Assembly: GCF_005280735.1 (NCBI RefSeq)
Contig: NZ_CP040077.1
Span: 186,001 to 250,000, forward strand
Length of the DNA stretch: 64,000 bases
DNA from: Trinickia violacea
Lineage (GTDB): Bacteria > Pseudomonadota > Gammaproteobacteria > Burkholderiales > Burkholderiaceae
Direction of reading: 5' to 3'
The position numbers and the translations under genes are program-made. Position 1 is the stretch's first letter. Each line of letters opens with the position of its first letter. Of this stretch, positions 1-7,354 are shown in pieces. Below the pieces are notes generated by a model. That model was not told where the DNA came from, ran no database searches, and saw only the letters and a list, made by a program, of their open reading frames with translations.

Positions 1-174
1 GGGCTCGACATCGAGGTGACGTTCGCGGTAGACGAGCGCGACGCCGACCTGGCAAACCGCCTGAACCTCGACGATCTGGCCGCCCGGCTCGAGGCGCGCA
101 AGATTACCGTGCAACGCTTGCTCGATACGGCGAGCCGCTCGCCGGATCGGCAGGCGGCGGCGCGCGTCAGTTAA
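1..174 (+). CDS. C-terminal fragment of an unidentified protein
   Basis: An open frame runs from the first base of the window to a TAA at 172-174 and encodes the last 57 residues of a protein whose start lies outside. The visible part is charged and mostly helical in character, with the segment LNLDDLAARLEARKITVQRL followed by a polar, Ala/Arg-rich tail. Codon use is GC-rich like the neighbouring core genes. I do not recognise the family from this tail. It converges on the Lrp-type gene at 195-653. Confidence 0.55.
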   Translation, partial: GLDIEVTFAVDERDADLANRLNLDDLAARLEARKITVQRLLDTASRSPDRQAAARVS

Positions 175-194
175 GCGGGAACAGGTTGCCGCGG

Positions 195-653
195 CTACAG
201 CGGCAACTGCGTATCGAATTTGATCTCGCGCAGCACTACGCTGGTGCGCACCTGCGCCACGGCAGGGATCTTGAAGATGCGCTCGTGCAGGAACGAGTCG
301 TACGCTTTGATGTCGGGGGCGACGATTTTCAGAATGTAGTCCGCTTCCCCGGTCGTACTGTAGCACTCGGTGACTTCAGGACAGGTGGCGATTTCGCGTT
401 CGAATTGCTCGACGCCGCCTTCCGTGTGTCTCGTCAGATGAATATGAGCCAGCGCGCAGACATGCAGCCCCAGCTTCTCGCGATCGAGCAGCGCGGTATA
501 GCGCTGAATCACGCCTGACTGCTCCATGTCCTTGATGCGCCGCCAGCAAGGCGTGCTGGACAAGCCGACCTGATCCGAGATCTCCTGGACCGACCGTCGC
601 GCGTCGAGCTGCAGCAGACGCAGAATTTTTTGAGAAAACGTATCGAGGGTCAC
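195..653 (-). CDS. Lrp/AsnC-family transcriptional regulator
   Basis: A 152-residue protein of normal Lrp/AsnC length. The N-terminal half is the winged helix-turn-helix (DRRSVQEISDQVGLSSTPCWRR type sequence, about residues 15-45) and the C-terminal half is the RAM/AsnC effector domain with the usual turn around TGEADYILKI. Members bind DNA as dimers or octamers and respond to amino acids; the ligand cannot be read from sequence. The GTG at 653 is chosen because GGGAGG lies 7 bases upstream; an ATG at 680 in the same frame lacks this and would give nine extra residues. Monocistronic, facing the phosphoesterase-type genes on the same strand. Confidence 0.9.
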   Translation of the reverse strand: MTLDTFSQKILRLLQLDARRSVQEISDQVGLSSTPCWRRIKDMEQSGVIQRYTALLDREKLGLHVCALAHIHLTRHTEGGVEQFEREIATCPEVTECYSTTGEADYILKIVAPDIKAYDSFLHERIFKIPAVAQVRTSVVLREIKFDTQLPL

Positions 654-745
654 GCGTGCCTCCCAGTTCGGCCGCAACATTTCCTAAATGTTAGAGGCGA
701 CGGAAAAGAAAGGCAATGTGAGACGCCAGCGCTGAGGGGATTTCC

Positions 746-1396
746 CTAATTTGCCGGGTTGCTCGCGGCGTTTTGTCCTGCGCCGTCCTCTGCGGCCGAT
801 TCAGGCGGGGAGGCGTTCGGAATGATGCCGAGCGCGGCTTGCTGGCTGCGCAATTCTGCCAGCATGTTGCAAAAAAGCGCGCCTTGCTCGATCGCATCGT
901 CGAGCGCGACGTGCGTGTGAGGGTGGTCGTCGAACCAGCGCTTCGGCATGCGCGGCTTGATGCATTTGCGGTACGGCAGGTCCGTCATCGCGAACGCGAG
1001 CGTCTTGATGTCGAGCGCGGACCACGAGAACGGGCAGCGCCCCGCAAAGCGCATCATGTACCAGAACATGAAGGTGAAATCGAAGCCCGCCGGCATCGCC
1101 ACGAACACGGGCTTGCCCGGCAGCGACTCGACCCATTCGACGTACGTGACGAGCGCCGTTTCTGGCTTTTGCAGATCGGCGCGGCATGCCGCCCACGCTT
1201 CCTTCTGGGTCTTCCACCAAGCCGCCTGGATCGGATGCGCCTCGGCGCCAGGAAGCGTTTCCAGATTGGCGGAGAACGTGCCGATCAGTTGCTTGTCCGC
1301 GGTGTAGGCCGCCGACGCGAAGCTGAGCATCGAGTGCGGACCGGGAATCGGGCCGTCCGCTTCGACGTCGGTGCTGACATAGATCTCGGCTGTCAT
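746..1396 (-). CDS. DEDD-type 3'-5' exonuclease domain protein
   Basis: A 216-residue protein. The N-terminus carries the ExoI motif of DEDD exonucleases (STDVEADGP, Asp and Glu in the first 15 residues); PAGFDFTFM supplies a central acidic motif, and HPHTHVALDDAIEQGALF matches the HxxxxxD ExoIII motif of the DEDDh class. Beyond that the tail from about residue 195 is low complexity. Its start overlaps the stop of the upstream metallo-beta-lactamase-fold gene (ATGA), so the two are co-translated. The substrate is unknown; a role in RNA or DNA end trimming is family knowledge only. Confidence 0.85.
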   Translation of the reverse strand: MTAEIYVSTDVEADGPIPGPHSMLSFASAAYTADKQLIGTFSANLETLPGAEAHPIQAAWWKTQKEAWAACRADLQKPETALVTYVEWVESLPGKPVFVAMPAGFDFTFMFWYMMRFAGRCPFSWSALDIKTLAFAMTDLPYRKCIKPRMPKRWFDDHPHTHVALDDAIEQGALFCNMLAELRSQQAALGIIPNASPPESAAEDGAGQNAASNPAN

Positions 1397-2037
1397 GCGC
1401 CCACCCCGTCCGCCACGTACGGATTCGTGCGCCGCTCAGCGCCGAACGTCGACGTGGGGCCGTGCCCGGGGACGAACGTGATGTCGTCGCCGAGCGGCCA
1501 GAGCTTGCTGCGGATCGACGCGAGCAGGTCCGCGTGGTTGCCGCGCGGAAAATCGGTGCGTCCGATCGAGCCGGCGAACAGCACGTCGCCGACGAGCGCG
1601 AGCCGGTGAGCGTCGCTCACGAACACGACATGGCCGGGCGTATGGCCCGGGCAGTGGTAGACGTCGAGCGTTTCGTCGCCGAACTGCACGGTGTCGCCGT
1701 CCGAGAGCCAGCGATCGGGTTCGAACGCCTCCGCTGCCGGAAAACCGAAGCGCTGGCTTTGCGCCGGCAGTTGGTCGAGCCAGAAGCGCTCGTCCTGATG
1801 GGGTCCTTCGATGGGCACGCCGTAGTGCGCCGCCAGTGTCTTCGCGCCGGCGCAGTGGTCGATGTGCCCGTGGGTGAGCAGCACCTTCTCGACGCTCACG
1901 CCCAGCCGGGCGACCGCCTCCTGAATCCGCTCCAGATTGCCGCCCGGATCGACCACGGCGGCGCGGCCCGTGGCCTCGCAGACGAGCAGCGAGCTGTTTT
2001 GCTGGAACGGCGTGACGGGGATGATCGAGACTTTCAT
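1393..2037 (-). CDS. Metallo-beta-lactamase-fold hydrolase (glyoxalase II-like)
   Basis: A 214-residue single-domain MBL protein. It has the metal-binding THGHIDHCAG motif near residue 55, a later histidine in CPGHTPGHV, an aspartate in VGDVLF and a final histidine in FVPGHGP, which together form the full binuclear metal site of the glyoxalase II/YcbL-like branch. The length is that of the short single-domain group rather than full glyoxalase II. Start at ATG 2037 (MKVSIIPVTPF) rather than upstream in-frame starts, because homologous proteins begin at this strand. Its 3' end overlaps the exonuclease gene by 4 bases. Confidence 0.9.
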   Translation of the reverse strand: MKVSIIPVTPFQQNSSLLVCEATGRAAVVDPGGNLERIQEAVARLGVSVEKVLLTHGHIDHCAGAKTLAAHYGVPIEGPHQDERFWLDQLPAQSQRFGFPAAEAFEPDRWLSDGDTVQFGDETLDVYHCPGHTPGHVVFVSDAHRLALVGDVLFAGSIGRTDFPRGNHADLLASIRSKLWPLGDDITFVPGHGPTSTFGAERRTNPYVADGVGA

Positions 2038-2194
2038 CGGCAATGCGGCAGGACGGCGAAAAGCTCGATTGTACCGGCGGCGCGAAGCCGTCGCTGATCG
2101 GCCGAACGGACGATGGCAAATCTCGATTTTTACATCCATAGTGAGAATCAATGGCTCCCATGTAGGTTGACAGGTGATTTAAAGGTCCTTTTGC

Positions 2195-2660
2195 TATAAT
2201 GCGACCCATTGTGCGTGGAACACCCACGCTGCCAATTGACGATCCGGTCTCGTTTAAGGGCGAGCACAGCCGGGTCGCCGTCAAGTAAGTGTCCGTCGAT
2301 TAGGACGGCACAAACCTTGCATCGGATAGGTTATTCGATGCACACGTCTTGCCCAGCCAGGCGCCGCGCGCCTGCAACGGCCTTGCTGCCGTGACGCTGG
2401 GTGGGGCCTACGCCGCTGTTCCTGTACGTCTTCGGACGTGCATAGAACGTGCAATTTACGTTCGATGGCGGCATGTGGGGTCTGGTCAGGCTGCCGGGGA
2501 CAGGTTGCGCCAGACGTGAAAACTAACCGGGCGGAAAGCGGCGTAGATGGCCGCACCCGAGTGCCTGTGCACGACTCGCTGGATAGCGAGCGGAGCCACG
2601 TCGTGCCTCGGTCGCCCGAGCCGTAAGCGATACGAAAGATTTACGTGCTGCGGCTCGACA
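2195..2660 (+). ncRNA. Unrecognised structured RNA or long 5' leader upstream of rlpA
   Basis: A perfect TATAAT stands at 2195-2200. A TTGACA at 2167-2172 is 22 bases upstream, too far for an ideal -35 partner. The roughly 470 bases from there to rlpA hold no credible gene but several stable hairpins: GCCGTC/GACGGC around 2277-2308; a 7-bp stem capped by a cUUCGg tetraloop at 2424-2441; GAACGT/ACGTTC at 2445-2463; a nested stem near 2570-2607 (outer GCACGAC/GTCGTGC, inner CTCGCT/AGCGAG); and a CTCGG/CCGAG hairpin just after it. I checked by eye for RNase P, tmRNA, SRP RNA and the cobalamin and TPP riboswitch cores and saw none. It may be an independent RNA or a regulatory leader for rlpA. Confidence 0.4.
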
Positions 2661-2677
2661 CTGTTGGGTTACGTCTT

Positions 2678-3265
2678 ATGAAATCTCGATTGCCTCGACT
2701 GGGGAGTCTGCTTGCCTTTTTTGCCTTGGCAGGCTGTGCGGTTCCTCACGGTCCGGCTGATCAGGCCAACGCCTCGCCGATGCGCACGCAGGGCGCCCTG
2801 GCAAACGCCGCGTCCGCGCCCCTCGGCTACGACGCGCTGGGCAAGCCGACCGCCGCCGACTCGAAAGCGAGCCTCGCCGATGCGAAGCCTCTCGAAGCAG
2901 GCCCGGATGTCTCCGATTTCCACCAGTCCGGCCGCGCCTCCTGGTACGGCATGAAATTCCACGGCCGCAAGACGGCGAGCGGCGAGCGCTACGACATGAA
3001 TGCGCTGACCGCTGCCCACAAGACGTTGCCGCTCGCGTCCTACGTGCGGGTGACGAACACGACCAACAACAAGTCGGTCGTCGTGAAGATCAACGATCGC
3101 GGACCGTACGTGCGCGGGCGCATCATCGATGTGTCTTACGCCGCGGCTCGTCTGCTCGGTCTGCGCAAGGCCGGCACGGCGAGCGTGAAGATCGAAGGTT
3201 TGTCGCAGCAGGAAGCGAAGACCGAGCAGGCCGAAATGCTGGCCGACAATTCGCTCAACAAGTAA
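2678..3265 (+). CDS. rlpA: RlpA-like septal ring lytic transglycosylase lipoprotein
   Basis: A 195-residue predicted lipoprotein. A positively charged start and hydrophobic stretch end in the lipobox LAGC (cysteine near residue 22). The double-psi beta-barrel domain follows the linker, starting at about residue 90 (ASWYG) with the typical KTASGERYD and NDRGPYVRGRIIDVS segments, the latter holding the catalytic-site Asp/His region of RlpA. There is no C-terminal SPOR domain, so this is a short form. RlpA proteins cleave denuded glycan strands at the division septum. ATG 2678 is chosen because it directly precedes the signal peptide. It is preceded by an unusually long structured leader and followed by a terminator hairpin. 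Confidence 0.9.
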   Translation: MKSRLPRLGSLLAFFALAGCAVPHGPADQANASPMRTQGALANAASAPLGYDALGKPTAADSKASLADAKPLEAGPDVSDFHQSGRASWYGMKFHGRKTASGERYDMNALTAAHKTLPLASYVRVTNTTNNKSVVVKINDRGPYVRGRIIDVSYAAARLLGLRKAGTASVKIEGLSQQEAKTEQAEMLADNSLNK

Positions 3266-3340
3266 GCGCTGGACAGCAGGGGTGCGGTGCCGTGCTTCGC
3301 GCGGTTCGCCTCGCTACTGCGTAGAATCGATTCGAACCCT

Positions 3341-3365
3341 GAAGGGCCGTCGTGTGCGGCCCTTC
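3341..3365. terminator. Hairpin terminator between convergent rlpA and rsmI
   Basis: GAAGGGCCG at 3341-3349 pairs with CGGCCCTTC at 3357-3365 around a 7-base loop. On the + strand it is followed by AGTCTTTCTT, a weak U-rich tract. The right arm overlaps the rsmI stop codon (3364-3366). Confidence 0.75.
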
Positions 3366-4236
3366 AGTCTTTCTTGAGCTCGAGTGCGCGTGCGTACAGC
3401 GTGTTGCGCGCCGCGCCGGTGATCGCGGCAGCCACCTTCACCGCGCCGCTTACGGGCAATTCTTCGAGCAAGATATTCAGGAGTGCGTCGTGATCTTCGG
3501 CGCCCGGCTCCGCCTGCGGTGCGCCTTCGACGACCAGCACGAACTCGCCGCGCTGCCGGTTGGCGTCGGCGGCGAGCCACGTTGGCCCTTCGGCCAGGGT
3601 GCAGCGGTGAAGGGCCTCATGTAACTTGGTCAACTCTCGCGCGATCAAGAGGCGCCGCGCGCCGCCGAATGCATCGGCGAGCGCCTGCACGGTCTCGACG
3701 ATGCGATGCGGCGCTTCGTAGAAGACCAACGCCTGCGTGTGCGCGGCCAATTGCTGAAGCTGGGACGCGCGCTGCTTGGTCTTGGTCGGCAAAAAGCCCA
3801 GGAACGAGAAGGTGCCGGTCCAGTCGCCCGCCACGCTGAGCGCGGTCGTCAGCGCGCTTGCGCCTGGCAGGGGAACGACGGCCAAGCCGGCTTCGCGCAC
3901 GGCATCGACGAGCCGAGCGCCAGGGTCCGAGATGCCGGGCGTGCCCGCATCCGACACATAGGCGACGCGCTCGCCGGCCCGCAGGTGCTCGATCACGCGC
4001 GCGGCGGCCGCACGTTCGTTGTGCTCGTGCACGGCGATGAGCGGCTTGGCGATGCCGTAGCGGGCGAGCAGCTGGCCGCTGTTGCGGGTGTCCTCGGCGG
4101 CGATGCGGTCGACCGCCCCGAGCACGTGCAGCGCGCGCAGCGTGATATCGGCGACGTTGCCGATCGGCGTTGCCACCACATACAGAGCGCCGGCCGGGTA
4201 CTGCTGCCCTTGCGCGAGTTCGAGGAGATCAGTCAT
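3364..4236 (-). CDS. rsmI: 16S rRNA 2'-O-ribose C1402 methyltransferase RsmI
   Basis: A 290-residue SAM-dependent methyltransferase of the tetrapyrrole-methylase fold. Family landmarks are YVVATPIGNVADITLRAL near the N-terminus, EDTRNSGQLL around residue 50, SDAGTPGISDPG around residue 100 and FYEAPHRI near residue 175. RsmI methylates the ribose of C1402 in the decoding centre of 16S rRNA. The ATG at 4236 is the family start; open frame continues upstream to 4731 but that part is antisense to yraN. The start codon is antiparallel with that of yraN within a single CATG, so both are transcribed divergently from overlapping leaders. Confidence 0.95.
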   Translation of the reverse strand: MTDLLELAQGQQYPAGALYVVATPIGNVADITLRALHVLGAVDRIAAEDTRNSGQLLARYGIAKPLIAVHEHNERAAAARVIEHLRAGERVAYVSDAGTPGISDPGARLVDAVREAGLAVVPLPGASALTTALSVAGDWTGTFSFLGFLPTKTKQRASQLQQLAAHTQALVFYEAPHRIVETVQALADAFGGARRLLIARELTKLHEALHRCTLAEGPTWLAADANRQRGEFVLVVEGAPQAEPGAEDHDALLNILLEELPVSGAVKVAAAITGAARNTLYARALELKKD

Positions 4237-4666
4237 GACGCAGAAAACGCGGAAAAGCGGAACAAGGCCGACATTGTGCCACGCGCCGGACGACAACTTT
4301 TCTGGCCGGTCCGGGTCGAAGAGCGTCGGCACGGCTTTCGAAGCGCGTGCGCTCGAGTATTTGCGCCGGCAGCGCATGCGACTCGTCGCTCGCAATGTGA
4401 CTTGCCGTGGCGGTGAGATCGATCTCGTGATGCGCGATCGCGACGGCGCGCTGGTGTTCGTCGAAGTGCGCGCGCGTGCGGACAAACGCTTTGGCGGAGC
4501 GGCGGCGAGCGTCGGCTGGCAGAAGCGACGGCGCATCGTGCACGCGGCGCAGGTCTTTCTCGCCAGGAGCCGCGGCGCCGTGAGCGCGTGCCGCTTCGAC
4601 GTCGTTGCGTTCGACGGCACCCGGCTCGTGTGGCTGCGAGACGCTTTTCGCGCCGATGACGTATGA
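4235..4666 (+). CDS. yraN: YraN-family (UPF0102) endonuclease-like protein
   Basis: A 143-residue member of UPF0102, whose fold is of the restriction-endonuclease/Holliday-resolvase type. The core reads GTAFEARALEYL, then RNVTCRGGEIDLVMRDRD and LVFVEVRAR, giving the E...D...ExR pattern of PD-(D/E)XK enzymes. The chosen ATG at 4235 gives a rather long N-terminus; a start nearer residue 25 is possible. Position between rsmI and a SIS-domain gene is the conserved rsmI-yraN-diaA-yraP arrangement. Biochemical role is not established. Confidence 0.9.
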   Translation: MTQKTRKSGTRPTLCHAPDDNFSGRSGSKSVGTAFEARALEYLRRQRMRLVARNVTCRGGEIDLVMRDRDGALVFVEVRARADKRFGGAAASVGWQKRRRIVHAAQVFLARSRGAVSACRFDVVAFDGTRLVWLRDAFRADDV

Positions 4667-4802
4667 ACAGTGTTTCGGCGCTTGCCGAGTGCGGTAAACT
4701 TGCGCGCAAATGTCACCAGCACGCTCCACAATCGGCGCCGAAAGGCGCACCATGGATGCAGCGGCGAGGTTGCTCGACAACCTCGTTATTAGTTAGAGAT
4801 CG

Positions 4803-5390
4803 ATGTCAGTCGAACGCATTCAACAGCACTTCCGCGACAGCGCGGCAGCCAAGCTCGAAGCACTGGAAACCCTCTCGATGCCGATCGCCGTGGCGGTCGA
4901 CACGATGTTCGCCGCGCTCGCGAACGGCAACAAGATTCTTGCGTGCGGCAACGGCGGATCGGCAGCCGACGCGCAGCGCTTCGCGTCCGAGCTGATCGGG
5001 CGCTTCGAGCGCGAGCGGCCGGGCTTGCCGGCCATCGCGCTCACCACCGATTCCTCCATCCTGACGGCGCTCGGCGACGACTACGCTTTCGACGAGATCT
5101 ACTCGAAGCAAGTCCGCGCGCTCGGCCACACGGGCGACGTGCTGCTCGCGTTGAGCACGACCGGCAACTCGGCCAACGTGCTCGCGGCGGTGGCCGAAGC
5201 GCACGAGCGCGAGATGGTCGTGATCGCGCTGACGGGCCACGGCGGCGGAAAAATGAACGAGACGCTGACCGATATGGATATCCATATCAGCGTGCCGTCC
5301 GAGCGCCTCGCGCGCATTCAGGAAGTGCACATGCTGACGATTCATTGTCTGTGCGACGGCATCGATGCGATGCTGCTCGGCGAAGATTGA
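4803..5390 (+). CDS. diaA: SIS-domain protein, DiaA/GmhA type (phosphoheptose isomerase family)
   Basis: A 195-residue single SIS domain. The phosphosugar-binding loops are visible as CGNGGSAADAQRFASEL (about residues 46-62) and LSTTGNSANV (about 115-124); IQEVHMLTIHCLCDGID near the C-terminus is the usual closing helix. Family members are either sedoheptulose-7-phosphate isomerases (GmhA, for LPS heptose) or the DnaA-binding initiation factor DiaA. The gene order rsmI-yraN-SIS-BON is that of diaA, so I favour that name, but the two are hard to separate by sequence and many annotations will say GmhA. Confidence 0.88.
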   Translation: MSVERIQQHFRDSAAAKLEALETLSMPIAVAVDTMFAALANGNKILACGNGGSAADAQRFASELIGRFERERPGLPAIALTTDSSILTALGDDYAFDEIYSKQVRALGHTGDVLLALSTTGNSANVLAAVAEAHEREMVVIALTGHGGGKMNETLTDMDIHISVPSERLARIQEVHMLTIHCLCDGIDAMLLGED

Positions 5391-5434
5391 CCACTAAATT
5401 GACGATTGAATTGACCACGAAAGGGAGTGCGTTG

Positions 5435-6241
5435 ATGAGCGGAAATCGCGTCAAGAAGACGCTTGTGAGGACCACGCTCGTGGTCGGATTGGCGGCGGGA
5501 CTCGCCGCCACGTTGCAGGGTTGCGTGCTGGCGCTGGCCGGCGCGGCTGGGGGCGGCGCGCTGATTGCGACCGATCGGCGGACGGTCGGCGCGCAGACCG
5601 AGGACCGTGAGATTCAGATCAAGGCCTCGACGCAAATCGCCCAATCGCTGCCGGACGACGCGCACGTCAACGTGACCGTGTTCAACCAGCGCGTGCTGCT
5701 GACGGGTGAAGTGCCGAGCGAGCAGAACAAGCAGCAGGCCGAGACGATCGTGCGCGGCATCGATAACGTCAGCCGGATCGTCAACGAGCTGGCGGTGCAG
5801 CCGAAGAGCACGCTGTCGTCGCGGGCGAACGACTCGTACCTCGAAGGCCGCGTGAAGACCGCGTTGATCGCGGAGAAGGGCATTTCGGCGAACGATTTCA
5901 AGGTGGTTTGCGAACGAGGCAACGTCTATTTGATGGGGCTCGTGACGTCGAATGAAGGCGATACCGGCGGCGATGCGGCGAGCCGCGTGCCGGGTGTCAT
6001 GCAGGTCGTGAAGGTGTTCCAGTACATCAAGCCGCAGGAAGCGCAGGCGCTCGAGGCGTCCGCGTCGACGGCCGCCAGCGCGCCGGGTGCGGCGCAAGCG
6101 CCGGCGGCGGATTCGAGTGAGCCGACGGTGGGGGCCGTGCAGTCCGCGACGATCAGCTCGCAGCCGCTCGGTCAGCAGGCGCCTGCGCCGGTGACGAATT
6201 CGAACGCGGTTCATTCTGGCAACCCGAAGGCGATGCAATGA
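5435..6241 (+). CDS. dolP: Two-BON-domain outer-membrane lipoprotein (DolP/YraP-like)
   Basis: A 268-residue predicted lipoprotein with a signal peptide ending in LQGC (cysteine near residue 29), then two BON domains (about residues 65-125 and 140-205), and a low-complexity Ala/Pro/Ser/Gln tail of about 55 residues that is longer than in enteric YraP. DolP binds anionic phospholipid and supports outer-membrane integrity. ATG 5435 has a strong AAAGGGAG ribosome-binding site at 5420-5427. It overlaps the following cytochrome gene by ATGA, an arrangement that implies co-translation. Confidence 0.88.
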   Translation: MSGNRVKKTLVRTTLVVGLAAGLAATLQGCVLALAGAAGGGALIATDRRTVGAQTEDREIQIKASTQIAQSLPDDAHVNVTVFNQRVLLTGEVPSEQNKQQAETIVRGIDNVSRIVNELAVQPKSTLSSRANDSYLEGRVKTALIAEKGISANDFKVVCERGNVYLMGLVTSNEGDTGGDAASRVPGVMQVVKVFQYIKPQEAQALEASASTAASAPGAAQAPAADSSEPTVGAVQSATISSQPLGQQAPAPVTNSNAVHSGNPKAMQ

Positions 6242-6576
6242 GTTTGGTTAGCTGGAAGTGGGGCGGGGTGGTTGTGTTGGCGGTAGCGTCGGCTGGTGCG
6301 TACGCTGCCGATGTGCCGGGTGGGCTCGAGATCGCCAAGAGCAACGCGTGCATGGGGTGTCATGCGGTCGATCGGAAGCTCGTCGGGCCGTCGTTTCAGC
6401 AGATCGCCGGGAAATATAAGGGCGATGCGCAGGCGCCGGCTAAACTCGCGGTGAAAGTGCGTGACGGTGGCTCGGGGGTTTGGGGCGCGATTCCGATGCC
6501 GTCACACCCGCGTATGAGCGATGCCGATATTCGCACCGTCGTCGCGTGGGTGCTGGCGGGGGCGCCGGGGAAGTGA
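6238..6576 (+). CDS. Periplasmic class I cytochrome c
   Basis: A 112-residue protein with a cleavable signal peptide (cut probably after AYA near residue 23) and one haem-binding CMGCH at residues 38-42. The distal ligand is a methionine in the IPMPSHP segment, typical of the cytochrome c551/c552 group. Acts as a small electron carrier in the periplasm. Translationally coupled to the BON lipoprotein gene. Confidence 0.93.
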   Translation: MSLVSWKWGGVVVLAVASAGAYAADVPGGLEIAKSNACMGCHAVDRKLVGPSFQQIAGKYKGDAQAPAKLAVKVRDGGSGVWGAIPMPSHPRMSDADIRTVVAWVLAGAPGK

Positions 6577-6652
6577 CTGCTGGGCGCCTGCGGCGGCGCG
6601 CTGGGGTGCTTGTCAAACGGTTCCGGCGCTGTGCTAGAATTGGCGCTTCGTT

Positions 6653-6728
<76 letters not shown>

Positions 6729-6760
6729 ACAAGATTCCTAGCAACACCAAAGTTTGACCA

Positions 6761-6796
6761 AAAAACCCCGCCGGGCTTGGCTCCGCGGGGTTTTTT
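6761..6796 (+). terminator. Rho-independent terminator downstream of tRNA-Ala
   Basis: AAAAACCCCGC at 6761-6771 pairs with GCGGGG followed by TTTTTT at 6785-6796 around a 13-base loop. It is a strong terminator for the tRNA transcript. It shields the integrase genes from read-through. Confidence 0.9.
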
Positions 6797-6893
6797 GTTG
6801 CAAACTACCACTGGATTCTCCCAGTGATTGCAACCCCCACGCCGGGGTAACCCTGGGGGTCGCTCCCAAGCCTCCTGGACCTGTTACCCCAAA

Positions 6894-7352
6894 ATGGCCA
6901 AAGCTGCTCGGACTCCTTTGACAGACGCGGCAATCCGCGCCGCGGAGCCGCACGTCAAGATCTGGCGGCTGTACGACAGCCTGGGGTTGATCCTCGAGGT
7001 CCATCCCTCGGGTGGAAAGTACTGGCGGCTCAAGTATCGAGTGGCGGGCAGGGAAAAGCGGGTATCGCTTGGCGTTTTTCCCGATGTGAACGTGAACGAG
7101 GCCCGCAGGCGACGCAACGAAGCGCGCGAGATGCTTGCAGCAGGCATTGATCCGTCGGAAATGAGGAGAAAGGAGCGCGCCGGCCAAGGGGCCGGACAGG
7201 AGCGTAGGGAGGTGGTGATGCGCTTCGCACTGGATAATGACGGAGCCTTGTCGCTGCGGCTGGGTAAACGATGCATGAACCTGACCGGCGCGGAAACCGC
7301 TGAGCTTCGAGCCTTTCTCGATGCGACACGCGCGGTCATTCCAAGGGGGTGA
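6894..7352 (+). CDS. Stand-alone integrase arm-binding domain (DUF4102) protein
   Basis: A 152-residue protein. Residues 1 to about 85 are the DUF4102 arm-type DNA-binding domain seen at the N-terminus of P4-like integrases (WRLYDSLGLILEVHPSGGKY, then KRVSLGVFPDVNVNEARRRR). Instead of a core-binding and catalytic domain it ends in a separate segment of about 45 residues (MRFALDNDGALSLRLG...). It is not a simple truncation, since the frame closes in an ordered tail and the stop lies 2 bases before the integrase ATG. It may be an excision or expression regulator that competes for arm sites; that is inference. Confidence 0.75.
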   Translation: MAKAARTPLTDAAIRAAEPHVKIWRLYDSLGLILEVHPSGGKYWRLKYRVAGREKRVSLGVFPDVNVNEARRRRNEAREMLAAGIDPSEMRRKERAGQGAGQERREVVMRFALDNDGALSLRLGKRCMNLTGAETAELRAFLDATRAVIPRG

Positions 7353-7354
7353 CC

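Noticed and set aside
773..1609. Long plus-strand ORF opposite the exonuclease and MBL genes
   Set aside because: Arg/Ala-rich shadow of two well-supported minus-strand genes.
2195..2660. rnpB (RNase P RNA) or tmRNA upstream of rlpA
   Set aside because: The GAGGAAAGTCC core of RNase P RNA and the tag-peptide region and ends of tmRNA are absent.
4943..5434. N-terminal extension of the BON lipoprotein up to 4943
   Set aside because: The extension overlaps diaA out of frame, is Arg-rich, and would bury the lipoprotein signal peptide; ATG 5435 has a strong ribosome site.
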